Origin: JBBQNJ01 sp038329845
GTDB taxonomy: Bacteria > Planctomycetota > Phycisphaerae > Tepidisphaerales > Tepidisphaeraceae
Direction of reading: 5' to 3'
DNA length: 6,649 nt
Assembly (NCBI GenBank): GCA_038329845.1
Contig: JBBQNJ010000124.1
Location: 1-6,649 of the forward strand
The notes under the pieces: model-generated
Seen by the model: only the letters and a program-made list of their open reading frames with translations
Database searches by the model: none
Told to the model about the DNA's origin: nothing
In this document: positions 1 to 6,287 of the stretch, piece after piece
Numbering within the stretch: the stretch's first letter is position 1
How the letters are laid out: every line of letters starts with the position of its first letter
Made by a program: the position numbers and the translations under genes

Positions 1-1
1 C

Positions 2-415
2 CTGCGGACGCAACTGCTGCGGTACATCGTGCGGGCCGGGGAGAAGCCCTGGCCGAAGCTGTGGCAAAATCTTCGGGCGAGCCGGGCAACGGAACTGGCC
101 GACCAATTCCCTTCCCACGTCTGCGCGGCGTGGCTGGGGCACACTGAAGCCGTGGCCAATGCGTTCTACCGCCAAGTGACGGACGAGCATTTCTCGCGGG
201 CCAACGGGACGGCGAAAACAGGCGGGGAAAAAGCGGCGCATATTCCGGCGCAGCAACCGCACGCGGACGGCCGCAAGGCATCGCACGACGAAGGCCGGAA
301 AACGAAGAACCCCGCGAATTGCGGGGCTTTTCGACAGACTGCGGTAGGTTGCGACGACCCTAACACTTACCTAATGGGCGATACAGGACTCGAACCTGTG
401 ACCTCACGGGTGTGA
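2..415 (+). CDS. Tyrosine recombinase (phage-type integrase), C-terminal part
   Basis: Site-specific DNA recombinase, likely the integrase of an element at the neighbouring tRNA. The gene enters from the left edge already open, so the core-binding domain and the first catalytic Arg are missing. The visible part holds the rest of the catalytic domain: the second Arg (codon 74-76, in QNLRASRATEL), the His of WLGHTE (codon 140-142) and, nine residues later, the nucleophilic Tyr of NAFYRQV (codon 167-169). The usual HxxR motif reads QNLR here, with Gln in place of His. From memory this is normal in planctomycete integrases. After TDEHF the chain continues for about 80 polar residues. It ends in GDTGLEPVTSRV, which is simply the translation of antisense tRNA sequence, and the stop TGA (413-415) overlaps the tRNA anticodon. 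The true biological C-terminus is therefore uncertain. The family call is confident. Function in integration at this tRNA is inferred from position and orientation. Confidence 0.87.
   Translation: MRTQLLRYIVRAGEKPWPKLWQNLRASRATELADQFPSHVCAAWLGHTEAVANAFYRQVTDEHFSRANGTAKTGGEKAAHIPAQQPHADGRKASHDEGRKTKNPANCGAFRQTAVGCDDPNTYLMGDTGLEPVTSRV
310..326. terminator. GC hairpin with flanking T/A run, possible bidirectional terminator
   Basis: CCCCGC and GCGGGG form a perfect 6-bp stem around the loop GAATT. CTTTTC follows on the plus strand. On the minus strand the stem is followed by a weaker T-rich stretch (GTTCTTCGTTTT). It lies about 50 nt beyond the 3' end of the tRNA, so it could end the tRNA transcript. 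It also lies inside the open frame of the recombinase tail, where it would act about 85 bp before the stop codon. The T-tract is short in both directions, so termination strength is uncertain. Confidence 0.45.
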
Positions 416-421
416 TCCGTG
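375..421. other. Putative attachment site (attL or attR) in the tRNA-Val 3' half
   Basis: A recombinase gene abuts and overlaps the 3' half of a tRNA gene in convergent orientation. This is the usual arrangement for elements that integrate into tRNA 3' ends and restore the tRNA with an identical segment carried on the element. The T arm and anticodon arm in this interval are typical crossover regions. The matching direct repeat should lie at the far end of the element, left of the window, so the site's limits cannot be fixed here. This is inference from layout, not direct evidence. Confidence 0.45.
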
Positions 422-448
422 CGTTCTAGCCAACTGAACTAATCGCCC
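375..448 (-). tRNA. tRNA-Val (anticodon CAC)
   Basis: A complete cloverleaf reads on the minus strand. The acceptor stem GGGCGAT (448-442) pairs perfectly with ATCGCCC (382-376), and A73 is at 375. The D stem is GTTC/GAAC (439-436 with 426-423). The anticodon stem CACGG/CCGTG (421-417 with 409-405) encloses loop ATCACAC, which has U33 and anticodon CAC at 414-412. The T arm is ACAGG-TTCGAGT-CCTGT (399-383). CCA is not encoded, since TTA follows A73. Anticodon CAC reads the valine codon GUG. The 3' half overlaps the end of the opposing recombinase frame, which marks it as the likely integration target. It has its own promoter and no other tRNA is adjacent. Confidence 0.95.
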
Positions 449-470
449 TCGAAAATCTCGAATTCCCGCC

Positions 471-499
471 ACTATAGGGAATCGGCGATCGGAAATCAA
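471..499 (-). promoter_or_regulatory. Sigma70-type promoter of tRNA-Val
   Basis: Read on the minus strand, TTGATT (499-494) is followed by a 17-nt spacer and TATAGT (476-471). These match the -35 consensus TTGACA at 4 of 6 bases and the -10 consensus TATAAT at 5 of 6. The expected transcription start is near 464-465, giving a leader of about 16 nt before the tRNA 5' end at 448. Position, spacing and match all fit a strong stable-RNA promoter. Confidence 0.72.
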
Positions 500-517
500 C
501 TCCGACGACATCCTGAA

Positions 518-692
518 TCATCCCGTCATCCCCAGTTTTGCCGGTCGTCGCGATCCTTCATCAATGCCGACGAGAATGTCGGCGTTCCCAGCCATGCGGA
601 CGAGTACAGCAACGCTTTTGGGAACGCAGACGCCCCCGTCGGCCCGTCTTTCCCAAAAAACCGTGGCGGGAAACCGGGATGACTCGTCGCGA
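518..692. repeat. REP/MITE-like palindromic intergenic sequence
   Basis: The gap between the tRNA promoter and the next gene (500-808) has no convincing gene but is dense in inverted repeats. TCATCCC occurs twice in a row at 518-524 and 526-532, and GTCATCCC (525-532) is matched in inverse by GGGATGAC (676-683). Nested inside are GCCGAC/GTCGGC (566-571 with 578-583, 6-nt loop), GCGTTCCCA/TGGGAACGC (582-590 with 619-627, 9 bp) and TTTCCC/GGGAAA (649-654 with 668-673). Short open frames on both strands across this stretch look like by-products of the palindromes. The structure suggests a decayed dispersed palindromic element. Whether it is repeated elsewhere in the genome cannot be seen here. 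Confidence 0.5.
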
Positions 693-808
693 CATCGATT
701 TTTGCCGCGACGATTCCATCCACGGCGCGGCGCATCCATGCGACGACGCCTTGGAATCTCAAACCGCGCTGAATGACTTTTTCGTTGCACCCTCTCGCCT
801 AAACACTT

Positions 809-815
809 AAGGTGG
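809..815 (+). promoter_or_regulatory. Ribosome binding site that favours the ATG at 818
   Basis: AAGGTGG lies just upstream of ATG 818, with its GG core (811-812) five bases from the start codon. A GTG at 812 in the same frame overlaps this motif and would lack its own ribosome binding site. The downstream ATG at 839 is preceded by the weaker GAAAGCGAG. ATG 818 is therefore the best supported start, and 839 remains possible. Confidence 0.55.
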
Positions 816-817
816 CC

Positions 818-3157
818 ATGGAAAGCGAGCGTTGGCCCATGACTCTACGGATTGTTACTCTTCTGTGCTCTATCGTGGCGATGCTTCCTATCGGCGCGGT
901 GGCAGCAACGCGGGCCGAGGTGGATAAGGCGCTGGCCCAGGCCAAGCAATTTCTGTATTCCCAACAGAACGCGGCGGGACATTGGGAGACCGCCCCGCCG
1001 CCGAAGACTTATGGCGGGAACAAGGTCGAGAGCGGGCAATGGGGGGGAATGACCGCGATCGCCGCCTATGCGCTGCTGGCGAGCGGCGAAAGCCATCAGA
1101 ACGCGAACCTGGCCAAGGCGATCGATTTCCTTAAGAAGGCGGAACTCCAGGGCGTCTACGCCTTGGGGATGCGTATGCAGGTCTGGTATTTCCTCCCGCA
1201 GGTCAACGAGACCAAACAATTGGCCCGGGCCGATGCCCAGCGGCTGTTGTCGATGGTGCTGACCAACGGCCCCGGGGCCGGGCATTACGGCTACACTCCG
1301 CAATTCGACAAGAGCAACGCCTACAGCCACAGCCGCAGCCAGTATGGAACGCTGGGCATCTGGGCCGCGGCGCAGATGGGGATGGAGATTCCCAATAATT
1401 ACTGGGCTTTGGTCGAGCGCGGTTGGGTCAACAACCAGGATCCGTCCGGCGGGTGGACGTACCAGCATCCTCGGCAAACGCAGATGCCGCTGACGCCGGG
1501 GATGACCGCCGCGGGCGTTGCGAGCTTGTTCATAGCATCGGATTACCTCTACGCCAATCAGGGGCTCGATTGCCGCGGCGGACGGACCAATCCGGCGATC
1601 GACAAGGGGCTGGATTGGATCAGCAAGCATTTCGACATGGTGGCGACCAGCAAACGTTACGAGCGCGATTTTCCGGTCGTGACGCTTTACGCGATCGAGC
1701 GGATCGGCGTGGCCAGCGGGTTGAAATATCTCGGGACGATCGACTGGTACAAGAAAGGCTCGGACTGGCTGATCAAAACGCAAAAGAGCAACGGCTCCTG
1801 GACCGGCAGTCACACCGCCGTGCCCACCATCGCCGACACGGCGTTCGGAATGCTGTTTCTATCCCGCGCTCGGGCGCCCTTGGTGATGAACAAGCTGGAC
1901 TATTCCGATGAGAAGGACCGCGCCCAGGCCTGGAACCAGCGCCCGCGCGATGCGGCCAATCTTGCCCGTTGGATCGGACGATCGTTCGAGCGCGATCTGA
2001 ACTGGCAGATCGTCAATCTCCGCGCTCCGGTCGATGATCTGAGCGATGCCCCGATCCTGTACATCGCCGGCAGCCAGACACTCGATTTCTCCGATGCCGA
2101 CAAAGCCAAACTGCAAATGTTCGTCGAGCAAGGGGGGCTGATTCTCGGCCATGCCGACTGCGGTAGCCGTGCGTTCGCCGATTCATTTCGCAAGCTGATC
2201 CAGGATCTGTTCCCGGCGTGTGAATTCCGCGAATTGCCGGCGAATCACCTGATTTTCACCAACCAGTTCCACCGCGACACATGGAAAACCAAGCCGTCGG
2301 TGCTGGGGTTGAGCAACGGCGTGCGGGAACTGGCGCTGCTGATCCCCCAGGCCGATCCCGGGCGATTCTGGCATATGCAACTCGTCGGCGGGCGCGAGGA
2401 GATGTGGCAGCTCGGGGCCAACATTTTCCTCTATGCTGTTGATCGCCAGAATTTCCGCCTGCGCGAGGAAAGCCACCTGGTCCACGCCGACCCCAAGATC
2501 AAGCCCACGCGCACCGTGAATCTGGCGCGGCTGGAGTACGCCAGCAACTGGAACCCCGAGCCGGGCGGCTGGCGGCGGCTGGCGGCGGTTCTGCACAACG
2601 AGGACAAGCTCGAACTTTCAGTGCGGACGGTGAAGCTCGGCGAGGGCAAGCTCGCCGCGTCGGAATATCCGATCGCCCACCTCACCGGGACCGCCGAGGC
2701 CAAGCTCACCGAAGCACAAATGGCCGAACTCCGGCAATATCTCGCCGGCGGTGGAACACTGATCGTGGACGCCGCCGGGGGATCTTCGGATTTCGCCGCG
2801 GCGATCGAGCCGGTGCTGGGGCAGTTGGTCCCCGACGGACGGCTGCGCACGTTGCCCGAATCGCACGCGATCTATTCGGCGGGAGGATCCGCACTGGATC
2901 CCAAGAGCGTGAAGTATCGCCAGCAGGCGCTGCGGCAGCTTCCCGGCCTGCAAGGCCCGCGATTGCAAGGCGCTGACAGTGGCCATCGATTGGCGATCAT
3001 CTACAGCCGCGAGGACCTGTCCGCCGGACTCACCGGTGCCCCCGTGGACGGCGTGGTGGGCTACGAACCCGACACGGCCACGGACCTGATGCGCCGGATC
3101 ATTCTTAACGCATCCGCTTCGCCCGCAACGTCCGCGCCATCGAAGAATCGCCCTTAA
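818..3157 (+). CDS. Secreted alpha/alpha-toroid (prenyltransferase/squalene-oxidase-like repeat) and DUF4159 protein
   Basis: A 779-residue exported protein of unknown function. Residues 8-30 (MTLR, then a hydrophobic stretch ending GAVAA) form a signal peptide. Residues about 32-360 are helical repeats of the terpene-cyclase-like toroid, with three QxxxGxW motifs: QNAAGHW (Q50), QDPSGGW (Q207) and QKSNGSW (Q322). I see no acidic DxDD-type cyclase motif, so a binding or scaffold role is likelier than catalysis. Two DUF4159-like modules follow, at about 388-543 and 566-766. The second opens with the family-typical RLEYASNWNPEPGGWRRL. The shared landmarks are ILYIAG/IAHLTG, a DxxxLxxxxxxGG element, HLIF/HAIY and a final helix. 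The first keeps ADCG near 446-449; the second reads DAAGG at the same place. DUF4159 proteins are often found near MoxR/DUF58 genes, but none is present here. The nearest downstream gene starts 338 bp away, so it appears to be transcribed alone. I saw no clear promoter or terminator. The domain calls are fairly firm and the function is unknown. Confidence 0.85.
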   Translation: MESERWPMTLRIVTLLCSIVAMLPIGAVAATRAEVDKALAQAKQFLYSQQNAAGHWETAPPPKTYGGNKVESGQWGGMTAIAAYALLASGESHQNANLAKAIDFLKKAELQGVYALGMRMQVWYFLPQVNETKQLARADAQRLLSMVLTNGPGAGHYGYTPQFDKSNAYSHSRSQYGTLGIWAAAQMGMEIPNNYWALVERGWVNNQDPSGGWTYQHPRQTQMPLTPGMTAAGVASLFIASDYLYANQGLDCRGGRTNPAIDKGLDWISKHFDMVATSKRYERDFPVVTLYAIERIGVASGLKYLGTIDWYKKGSDWLIKTQKSNGSWTGSHTAVPTIADTAFGMLFLSRARAPLVMNKLDYSDEKDRAQAWNQRPRDAANLARWIGRSFERDLNWQIVNLRAPVDDLSDAPILYIAGSQTLDFSDADKAKLQMFVEQGGLILGHADCGSRAFADSFRKLIQDLFPACEFRELPANHLIFTNQFHRDTWKTKPSVLGLSNGVRELALLIPQADPGRFWHMQLVGGREEMWQLGANIFLYAVDRQNFRLREESHLVHADPKIKPTRTVNLARLEYASNWNPEPGGWRRLAAVLHNEDKLELSVRTVKLGEGKLAASEYPIAHLTGTAEAKLTEAQMAELRQYLAGGGTLIVDAAGGSSDFAAAIEPVLGQLVPDGRLRTLPESHAIYSAGGSALDPKSVKYRQQALRQLPGLQGPRLQGADSGHRLAIIYSREDLSAGLTGAPVDGVVGYEPDTATDLMRRIILNASASPATSAPSKNRP

Positions 3158-3495
3158 CAGATCCGAACGATTATTTCTTCGTCGTTCGACGTTCCGGCAA
3201 CGAGGCCCCGACGGCGTGGCAAACCGGCGGATTGGTGGCGAAACGCCCCTCTCTGAGCGCGGGCCGTAAAATCGAAGCATTTGTCAACTTCTCCCTGCTC
3301 GCCGGTTTTTTCATGCCCACGGACCAAGAAGCCCGCCGCCCTTGCCGCCCCGTCACGCGACCGACTTGAAGCCCATGCCCCGGAGACTTGGGGCCTCCTC
3401 CCGCTTGACCGGTCCGTGCCCGTGACGTAGGGTGTCCGGATCAACTTGGGGCGATCGGCAGGATGCGGATCGAACAAAGGAAGGCGAGGTCAAGG
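3158..3495. other. Intergenic region without a recognised gene
   Basis: About 340 bp between two same-strand genes. The only structures noted are CGAACGA/TCGTTCG (3164-3170 with 3182-3188, 11-nt loop), seven bases after the upstream stop but with no T-run, and GCCCC/GGGGC (3377-3381 with 3390-3394). Neither is a convincing terminator. No -35/-10 pair stood out. Minus-strand open frames here are arginine/alanine-rich, have no family resemblance that I recognise, and are best read as non-coding. Confidence 0.5.
3483..3489 (+). promoter_or_regulatory. Ribosome binding site that favours the ATG at 3496
   Basis: GGCGAGG, with GAGG at 3486-3489, sits six bases before ATG 3496, a near-ideal spacing. 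The in-frame ATG at 3463 has only GGCAGG directly abutting it, which is too close to serve. The protein from 3496 begins MARSKHSAALFEVIQ, a natural-looking N-terminus. Confidence 0.6.
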
Positions 3496-4707
3496 ATGGC
3501 CCGAAGCAAACATTCCGCGGCACTGTTTGAAGTCATTCAGCATCAACGCAAGGCCAAATCCCAGCGCGGCTGGTGGCCGTTCGCTCGGCTCGGGCGCTCG
3601 CCGAGGCCATCGGCCGCTGTGACGCCGACGCGGCCGATTCCAACGGAGCAACAGCAGTCGAGCGCCCGCTTGGGCTCTCCTGCTGCGCGGTCTATCGAGC
3701 CGGATTTGAGGTCCGGGCGGGCCGAGGAAGCGCCGATGGCGGATCACCCGTCCGTCCAGGTCGCAACGCCGCACACAGCGCGGACGAAGACGACGCACGC
3801 GACGCACGCGACGCACACGACGCACGCGACGCACACGACGCACGCGACGCACGCGACGCACGCGACGCAGACGACGCACGCAACGCAGTCATTGCAGACA
3901 ACGCCGATGGCGCCGACCATGGTGGATGGCGCTGCGCCCGATCCGGCGGCTGGGAATCGTCCGGCGGAAGATCTTGCCACCGCGACCGTTTCGGTCGCCG
4001 AACCCGACCTTTCGATCATGTCGGCGGCCTCGCGCAGTCCAGAGGCGACCGCAAGCAAGACGCGGGGTTGGCGCTGGGACTGGATGGAGGTTTTCACTTC
4101 CCGCAGCGCCGCCGCCGTGGCGGTGGCGATCATCCTGGCGGGGGGATTCATTATCGTTCGGGGGCTTGCGCGCGGTCCCGAGCCGGTCGGCGCGGGCGTC
4201 AGCACCGAAGCGCTGCGGGCGGGGCCCGCGTATCCAGCGGTGATGGATGTGCGCTCGGCGATGCCGGCGCCGGTGGATGCGCAAACGGTCGCACGGCTCC
4301 CCGCCGCCGTCCCGGCACCCGGGCCGATCGATGCGACGGGGGCGCGGGCCGGTGAGCCGGCGATCTCCGCCGAGCCGTCCGGGCCGATATCCGAGCCGCC
4401 CTCCGCCGCGGCAACGCCGGCCAAGCGCATCATCGGGCTTAACTACGTGGTGGTGCAGAGCTACCCCGACGCCCGCAGCGCCGCCGACGGCTGCGCCCTG
4501 CTGATGAAAAACGGGATCGCCTGCACGGTCGAGCAGAAGCTGCCCTACGCCCCCAACTGGCACAGCGTCGTCGGGATGCAGGGATTTGCTCGGATCAGCT
4601 CGCGCGAGTACACGGCGTATGTGAAGAACGTCGAGGCGATCGGCGCCAAGTTCGGCTCCGGCTCCAAGTTCCGGCGTTTCGAGCCGCAGCCATACAAATG
4701 GAAGTGA
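3496..4707 (+). CDS. Single-pass membrane protein with Thr-His repeat and C-terminal SPOR-like domain
   Basis: A 403-residue protein counted from ATG 3496, whose ribosome binding site decides against ATG 3463. Residues 1-30 (MARSKHSAALFEVIQHQ) are a short conserved-looking head. Residues about 31-190 are low-complexity, rich in Pro, Thr, Ala and Ser. They include a THA/THT tract at 100-129 encoded by a 9-bp tandem array. A hydrophobic segment at about 203-223 (AAAVAVAIILAGGFIIV) is flanked by Arg and Trp. A Pro/Ala-rich linker leads to a folded C-terminal domain at about 310-403, with GLNYVVVQSYPD, then a helix with Ala-Leu-Leu-Met, then GIACTVEQ and FRRFEPQPYKWK. Its pattern of strand (YVVVQSY), helix and strand resembles SPOR peptidoglycan-binding domains, and similar C-termini occur in planctomycete proteins as far as I recall. 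The likely topology is N-terminus in the cytoplasm and SPOR-like domain outside. The partner and role are unknown; a cell-envelope role is inferred. Confidence 0.75.
   Translation: MARSKHSAALFEVIQHQRKAKSQRGWWPFARLGRSPRPSAAVTPTRPIPTEQQQSSARLGSPAARSIEPDLRSGRAEEAPMADHPSVQVATPHTARTKTTHATHATHTTHATHTTHATHATHATQTTHATQSLQTTPMAPTMVDGAAPDPAAGNRPAEDLATATVSVAEPDLSIMSAASRSPEATASKTRGWRWDWMEVFTSRSAAAVAVAIILAGGFIIVRGLARGPEPVGAGVSTEALRAGPAYPAVMDVRSAMPAPVDAQTVARLPAAVPAPGPIDATGARAGEPAISAEPSGPISEPPSAAATPAKRIIGLNYVVVQSYPDARSAADGCALLMKNGIACTVEQKLPYAPNWHSVVGMQGFARISSREYTAYVKNVEAIGAKFGSGSKFRRFEPQPYKWK
3792..3890 (+). repeat. 9-bp tandem repeat, unit GACGCACGC, inside the coding region
   Basis: Ten consecutive 9-bp units fill 3792-3881. 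Seven read GACGCACGC, two read GACGCACAC and one reads GACGCAGAC. A decayed unit AACGCAGTC follows at 3882-3890, and GACGAAGAC at 3783-3791 may be another decayed copy. In the gene's frame the units encode Thr-His-Ala or Thr-His-Thr. Because the unit is three codons long, gain or loss of copies changes protein length without shifting the frame. Confidence 0.93.
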
Positions 4708-4852
4708 TCCGGTCCATCAGTCCCTCCGCCCTTCCGCTCCCCATCCCTGCTCCTTCTCCGCCGCCGATCGCATCCATGCGTTCGCCCGGGCGATGCAGCC
4801 GTCCTCGGCTTCCATACATCGGGCGAGCCTTTCCGTAGCCGCGGAGAACCAC

Positions 4853-4873
4853 AAACGGTGACATCCACCGTTT
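4853..4873 (+). repeat. GACATCCACC family repeat, copy 1, a perfect hairpin
   Basis: AAACGGTG and CACCGTTT form an 8-bp perfect inverted repeat around the loop ACATC. The core GTGACATCCACC (4858-4869) is the same 12 bases seen at 4916-4927 and, inverted, at 6509-6520. Confidence 0.65.
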
Positions 4874-4915
4874 CGTCGCCTCGGGTCGCGATGGGAGCCT
4901 TGGGGACTGCAGAAC

Positions 4916-4932
4916 GTGACATCCACCTTTTC
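4916..4932 (+). repeat. GACATCCACC family repeat, copy 2
   Basis: GTGACATCCACC followed by TTTTC repeats the core of copy 1 in the same orientation 58 bp downstream. The surrounding sequence differs (GAACGTGAC upstream, CTCCGAGC downstream), so the shared part is short. It does not form the same hairpin. Confidence 0.6.
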
Positions 4933-5147
4933 CTCCGAGCATTGCATGACGCCGTTGCCCCACGAGAGGAAAGCCCCGAAAAGATGGGCATACCTGAAGT
5001 TGATGGGGTGATCGTCCGCCGTCCCCTTCCGGCTTGCCGACGCGATGGCGAGGGTCCGACGGCTGGCAGCACCTGCTTGAGGTTCCCGAACCGCGCGACC
5101 TTTTCTGTCCTCGGGATTGGGCTTGCTGAACCGAACTGCATGCAAGA

Positions 5148-5162
5148 AACCGTGGATGTCAG
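5148..5162 (-). repeat. GACATCCACC family repeat, copy 3, inverted
   Basis: Read on the minus strand this is CTGACATCCACGGTT, matching the core with one change (GACATCCACG). It faces copies 1 and 2, so the block 4853-5162 is bounded by inverted copies. Because the match is short and imperfect, its membership is less certain than that of the others. Confidence 0.45.
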
Positions 5163-5210
5163 CTTTACTGTCCTTTTGGCCGGGTTTCGCAAACGAAAGG
5201 TCAGTCCGGT

Positions 5211-6287
5211 TTAGCTTGTTTCCACCGCGTAAAGCTGGGATTCGCCGCTGTCGGAGAGGCTGAAAAAGACTCGCGACTCATCGCGCGACCATTGCGGGTG
5301 GGGGTGGTGCCCGCTGAGGTGGTGGAAGTCGTCGTGGCGACCTTCGGCCAACACCGTGCGCTGGCCGCTGGGAAGGTCCACCATCACTATCCCGGCGCGG
5401 CGGCGGGCCGGGTCGTGGATGTCGGCGATCAGTCGCCGTCCGGCGTGGTCGAGGGTGGCGTGAACCCCCGGGGCGTCGGCAAGAAGGATGCGAAACTCGC
5501 CGCCGGCGAGGTCGAAGCGGACCAAGTCTTGGCCGTCGGGACGTTTGACGAAGGCGATCACGCCCCGCCCATCGGGGGTCCACATGGGATGGTGCCCGAA
5601 CTCGCAGAGGTAGCGCAATCCCGAACCGTCGGCGTTCATCGTGTAGATGGACTTGACGAAGGGGGTCGGCGAGGGGGAATGGCCTTGGAGGAAGACCTGC
5701 GTGGTGAAAACCACGAACAGCCGCGAGCCGTCGGGGGACCACTTGGCGTTCATGAGGTTGGTGTGTTCAACCGGGAAGCGCTCGCGCCACGGGTGCAGGT
5801 CCAGGGCTTGGGCGGTGGTGAGCAGAGGGGTGCGGGAATGGTCGCGGGGATTCCACAGCTCCAACTTCCCGTCGCCCGGTGCCGATTCCGACGCCGATCC
5901 GGACACCCGCGTGAGCAGGCCCAGCCCATTCTCGGCGCTGAAGGCGCGCAAGGCCCCGTCGATGCGGACCTCATTTGATCCGTCGATGTTCCGCACGATC
6001 GAGGCCGAATCGTCGCGGCCACCGGGGCTGAACGCCACCCGTCCGAACCCCACCCACGCCGCCGCCGCCCCGACGTGCCCGATGGCGTCGGCGGCAAGGC
6101 CCACCACCTTCGGATCGCCCCCATCGCGATCGGCCACCATCACCTTGCCAGGACCGGGAATCCGATCCGAGTCGAACTCGAAATAGAGGATGCGATTCCC
6201 CCCCGGTTCCTCAACGGGCACATCGTAGTAGCGATGGATGGCCGGGCCGATGCCGCGGGAGAGACGATGGATGTTGTTGCCGGTCAT
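5211..6287 (-). CDS. TolB/WD40-like beta-propeller protein, possibly related to oligogalacturonate lyase
   Basis: A protein of 358 residues counted from ATG at 6287. An in-frame GTG at 6305 would add MPSSPI, and neither start has a purine-rich ribosome binding site. There is no signal peptide, so a cytoplasmic location is inferred. Repeated blades carry PD40-type signatures such as WSPDGSRLFVVF (183-194), WTPDGRGVIAFV (236-247) and WSRDESRVFFSL (333-344), with ADRDGGDP and MNADGSG turns between them. The opening HRYYDVPVEEPGGNRILYFEF resembles the first blade of oligogalacturonate lyase-type propellers. Histidines at HTN (175), GHHP (232-233) and HPHP (328 and 330) recall that family's metal-site histidines. 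The Gln three residues before HPH is replaced by Ser, so lyase activity is doubtful. The gene is convergent with the SPOR-like gene and flanked on both sides by blocks of a short repeat. Propeller fold is well supported; substrate is unknown. Confidence 0.77.
   Translation of the reverse strand: MTGNNIHRLSRGIGPAIHRYYDVPVEEPGGNRILYFEFDSDRIPGPGKVMVADRDGGDPKVVGLAADAIGHVGAAAAWVGFGRVAFSPGGRDDSASIVRNIDGSNEVRIDGALRAFSAENGLGLLTRVSGSASESAPGDGKLELWNPRDHSRTPLLTTAQALDLHPWRERFPVEHTNLMNAKWSPDGSRLFVVFTTQVFLQGHSPSPTPFVKSIYTMNADGSGLRYLCEFGHHPMWTPDGRGVIAFVKRPDGQDLVRFDLAGGEFRILLADAPGVHATLDHAGRRLIADIHDPARRRAGIVMVDLPSGQRTVLAEGRHDDFHHLSGHHPHPQWSRDESRVFFSLSDSGESQLYAVETS

Larger units (their letters stand above)
4708..5210. 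other. Intergenic region between convergent genes, carrying repeat copies but no recognised gene
   Basis: A gap of 503 bp between the stop codons of two convergent genes. It contains a 12-bp perfect palindrome TCGCCCGGGCGA (4782-4793), three copies of the GACATCCACC repeat core described separately, and a small hairpin TTTCG-CAAA-CGAAA (5185-5198) just beyond the stop of the minus-strand gene. That hairpin has no following T-run, so it is a poor terminator. Open frames here on both strands encode the repeat cores (for example VDVT-type peptides) and have no family resemblance. Confidence 0.5.

Noticed and set aside
518..810. Small genes on both strands between tRNA-Val and the DUF4159 gene
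   Set aside because: The frames coincide with the palindromic repeats, mirror each other on opposite strands and lack ribosome binding sites or family resemblance.
751..813. Promoter of the DUF4159 gene (TTGGAA or TTGCAC as -35)
   Set aside because: No acceptable -10 lies at 16-18 bp from either, and the second would place the -10 on the ribosome binding site.
845..1813. Long open frame on the minus strand inside the toroid/DUF4159 gene
   Set aside because: It lies wholly antisense to a well-supported gene, has composition typical of antisense frames in GC-rich DNA, and shows no domain.
3164..3188. Rho-independent terminator after the DUF4159 gene
   Set aside because: The stem is 7 bp with an 11-nt loop and no T-run follows.
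3154..3477. 107-residue minus-strand gene between the two plus-strand genes
   Set aside because: Low-complexity composition, no recognisable domain and no clear start signal; it also overlaps the end of the upstream gene.
3573..4355. Overlapping 260-residue open frame on the plus strand (and long minus frames) across the SPOR-like gene
   Set aside because: The 9-bp repeat keeps all frames open and the rest is Arg/Gly-rich shadow. The 3496 frame has a ribosome binding site, a membrane segment and a folded C-terminal domain.
5292..5978. 228-residue plus-strand frame opposite the propeller gene
   Set aside because: It is antisense to a gene with clear PD40-type blades and has no recognisable features of its own.
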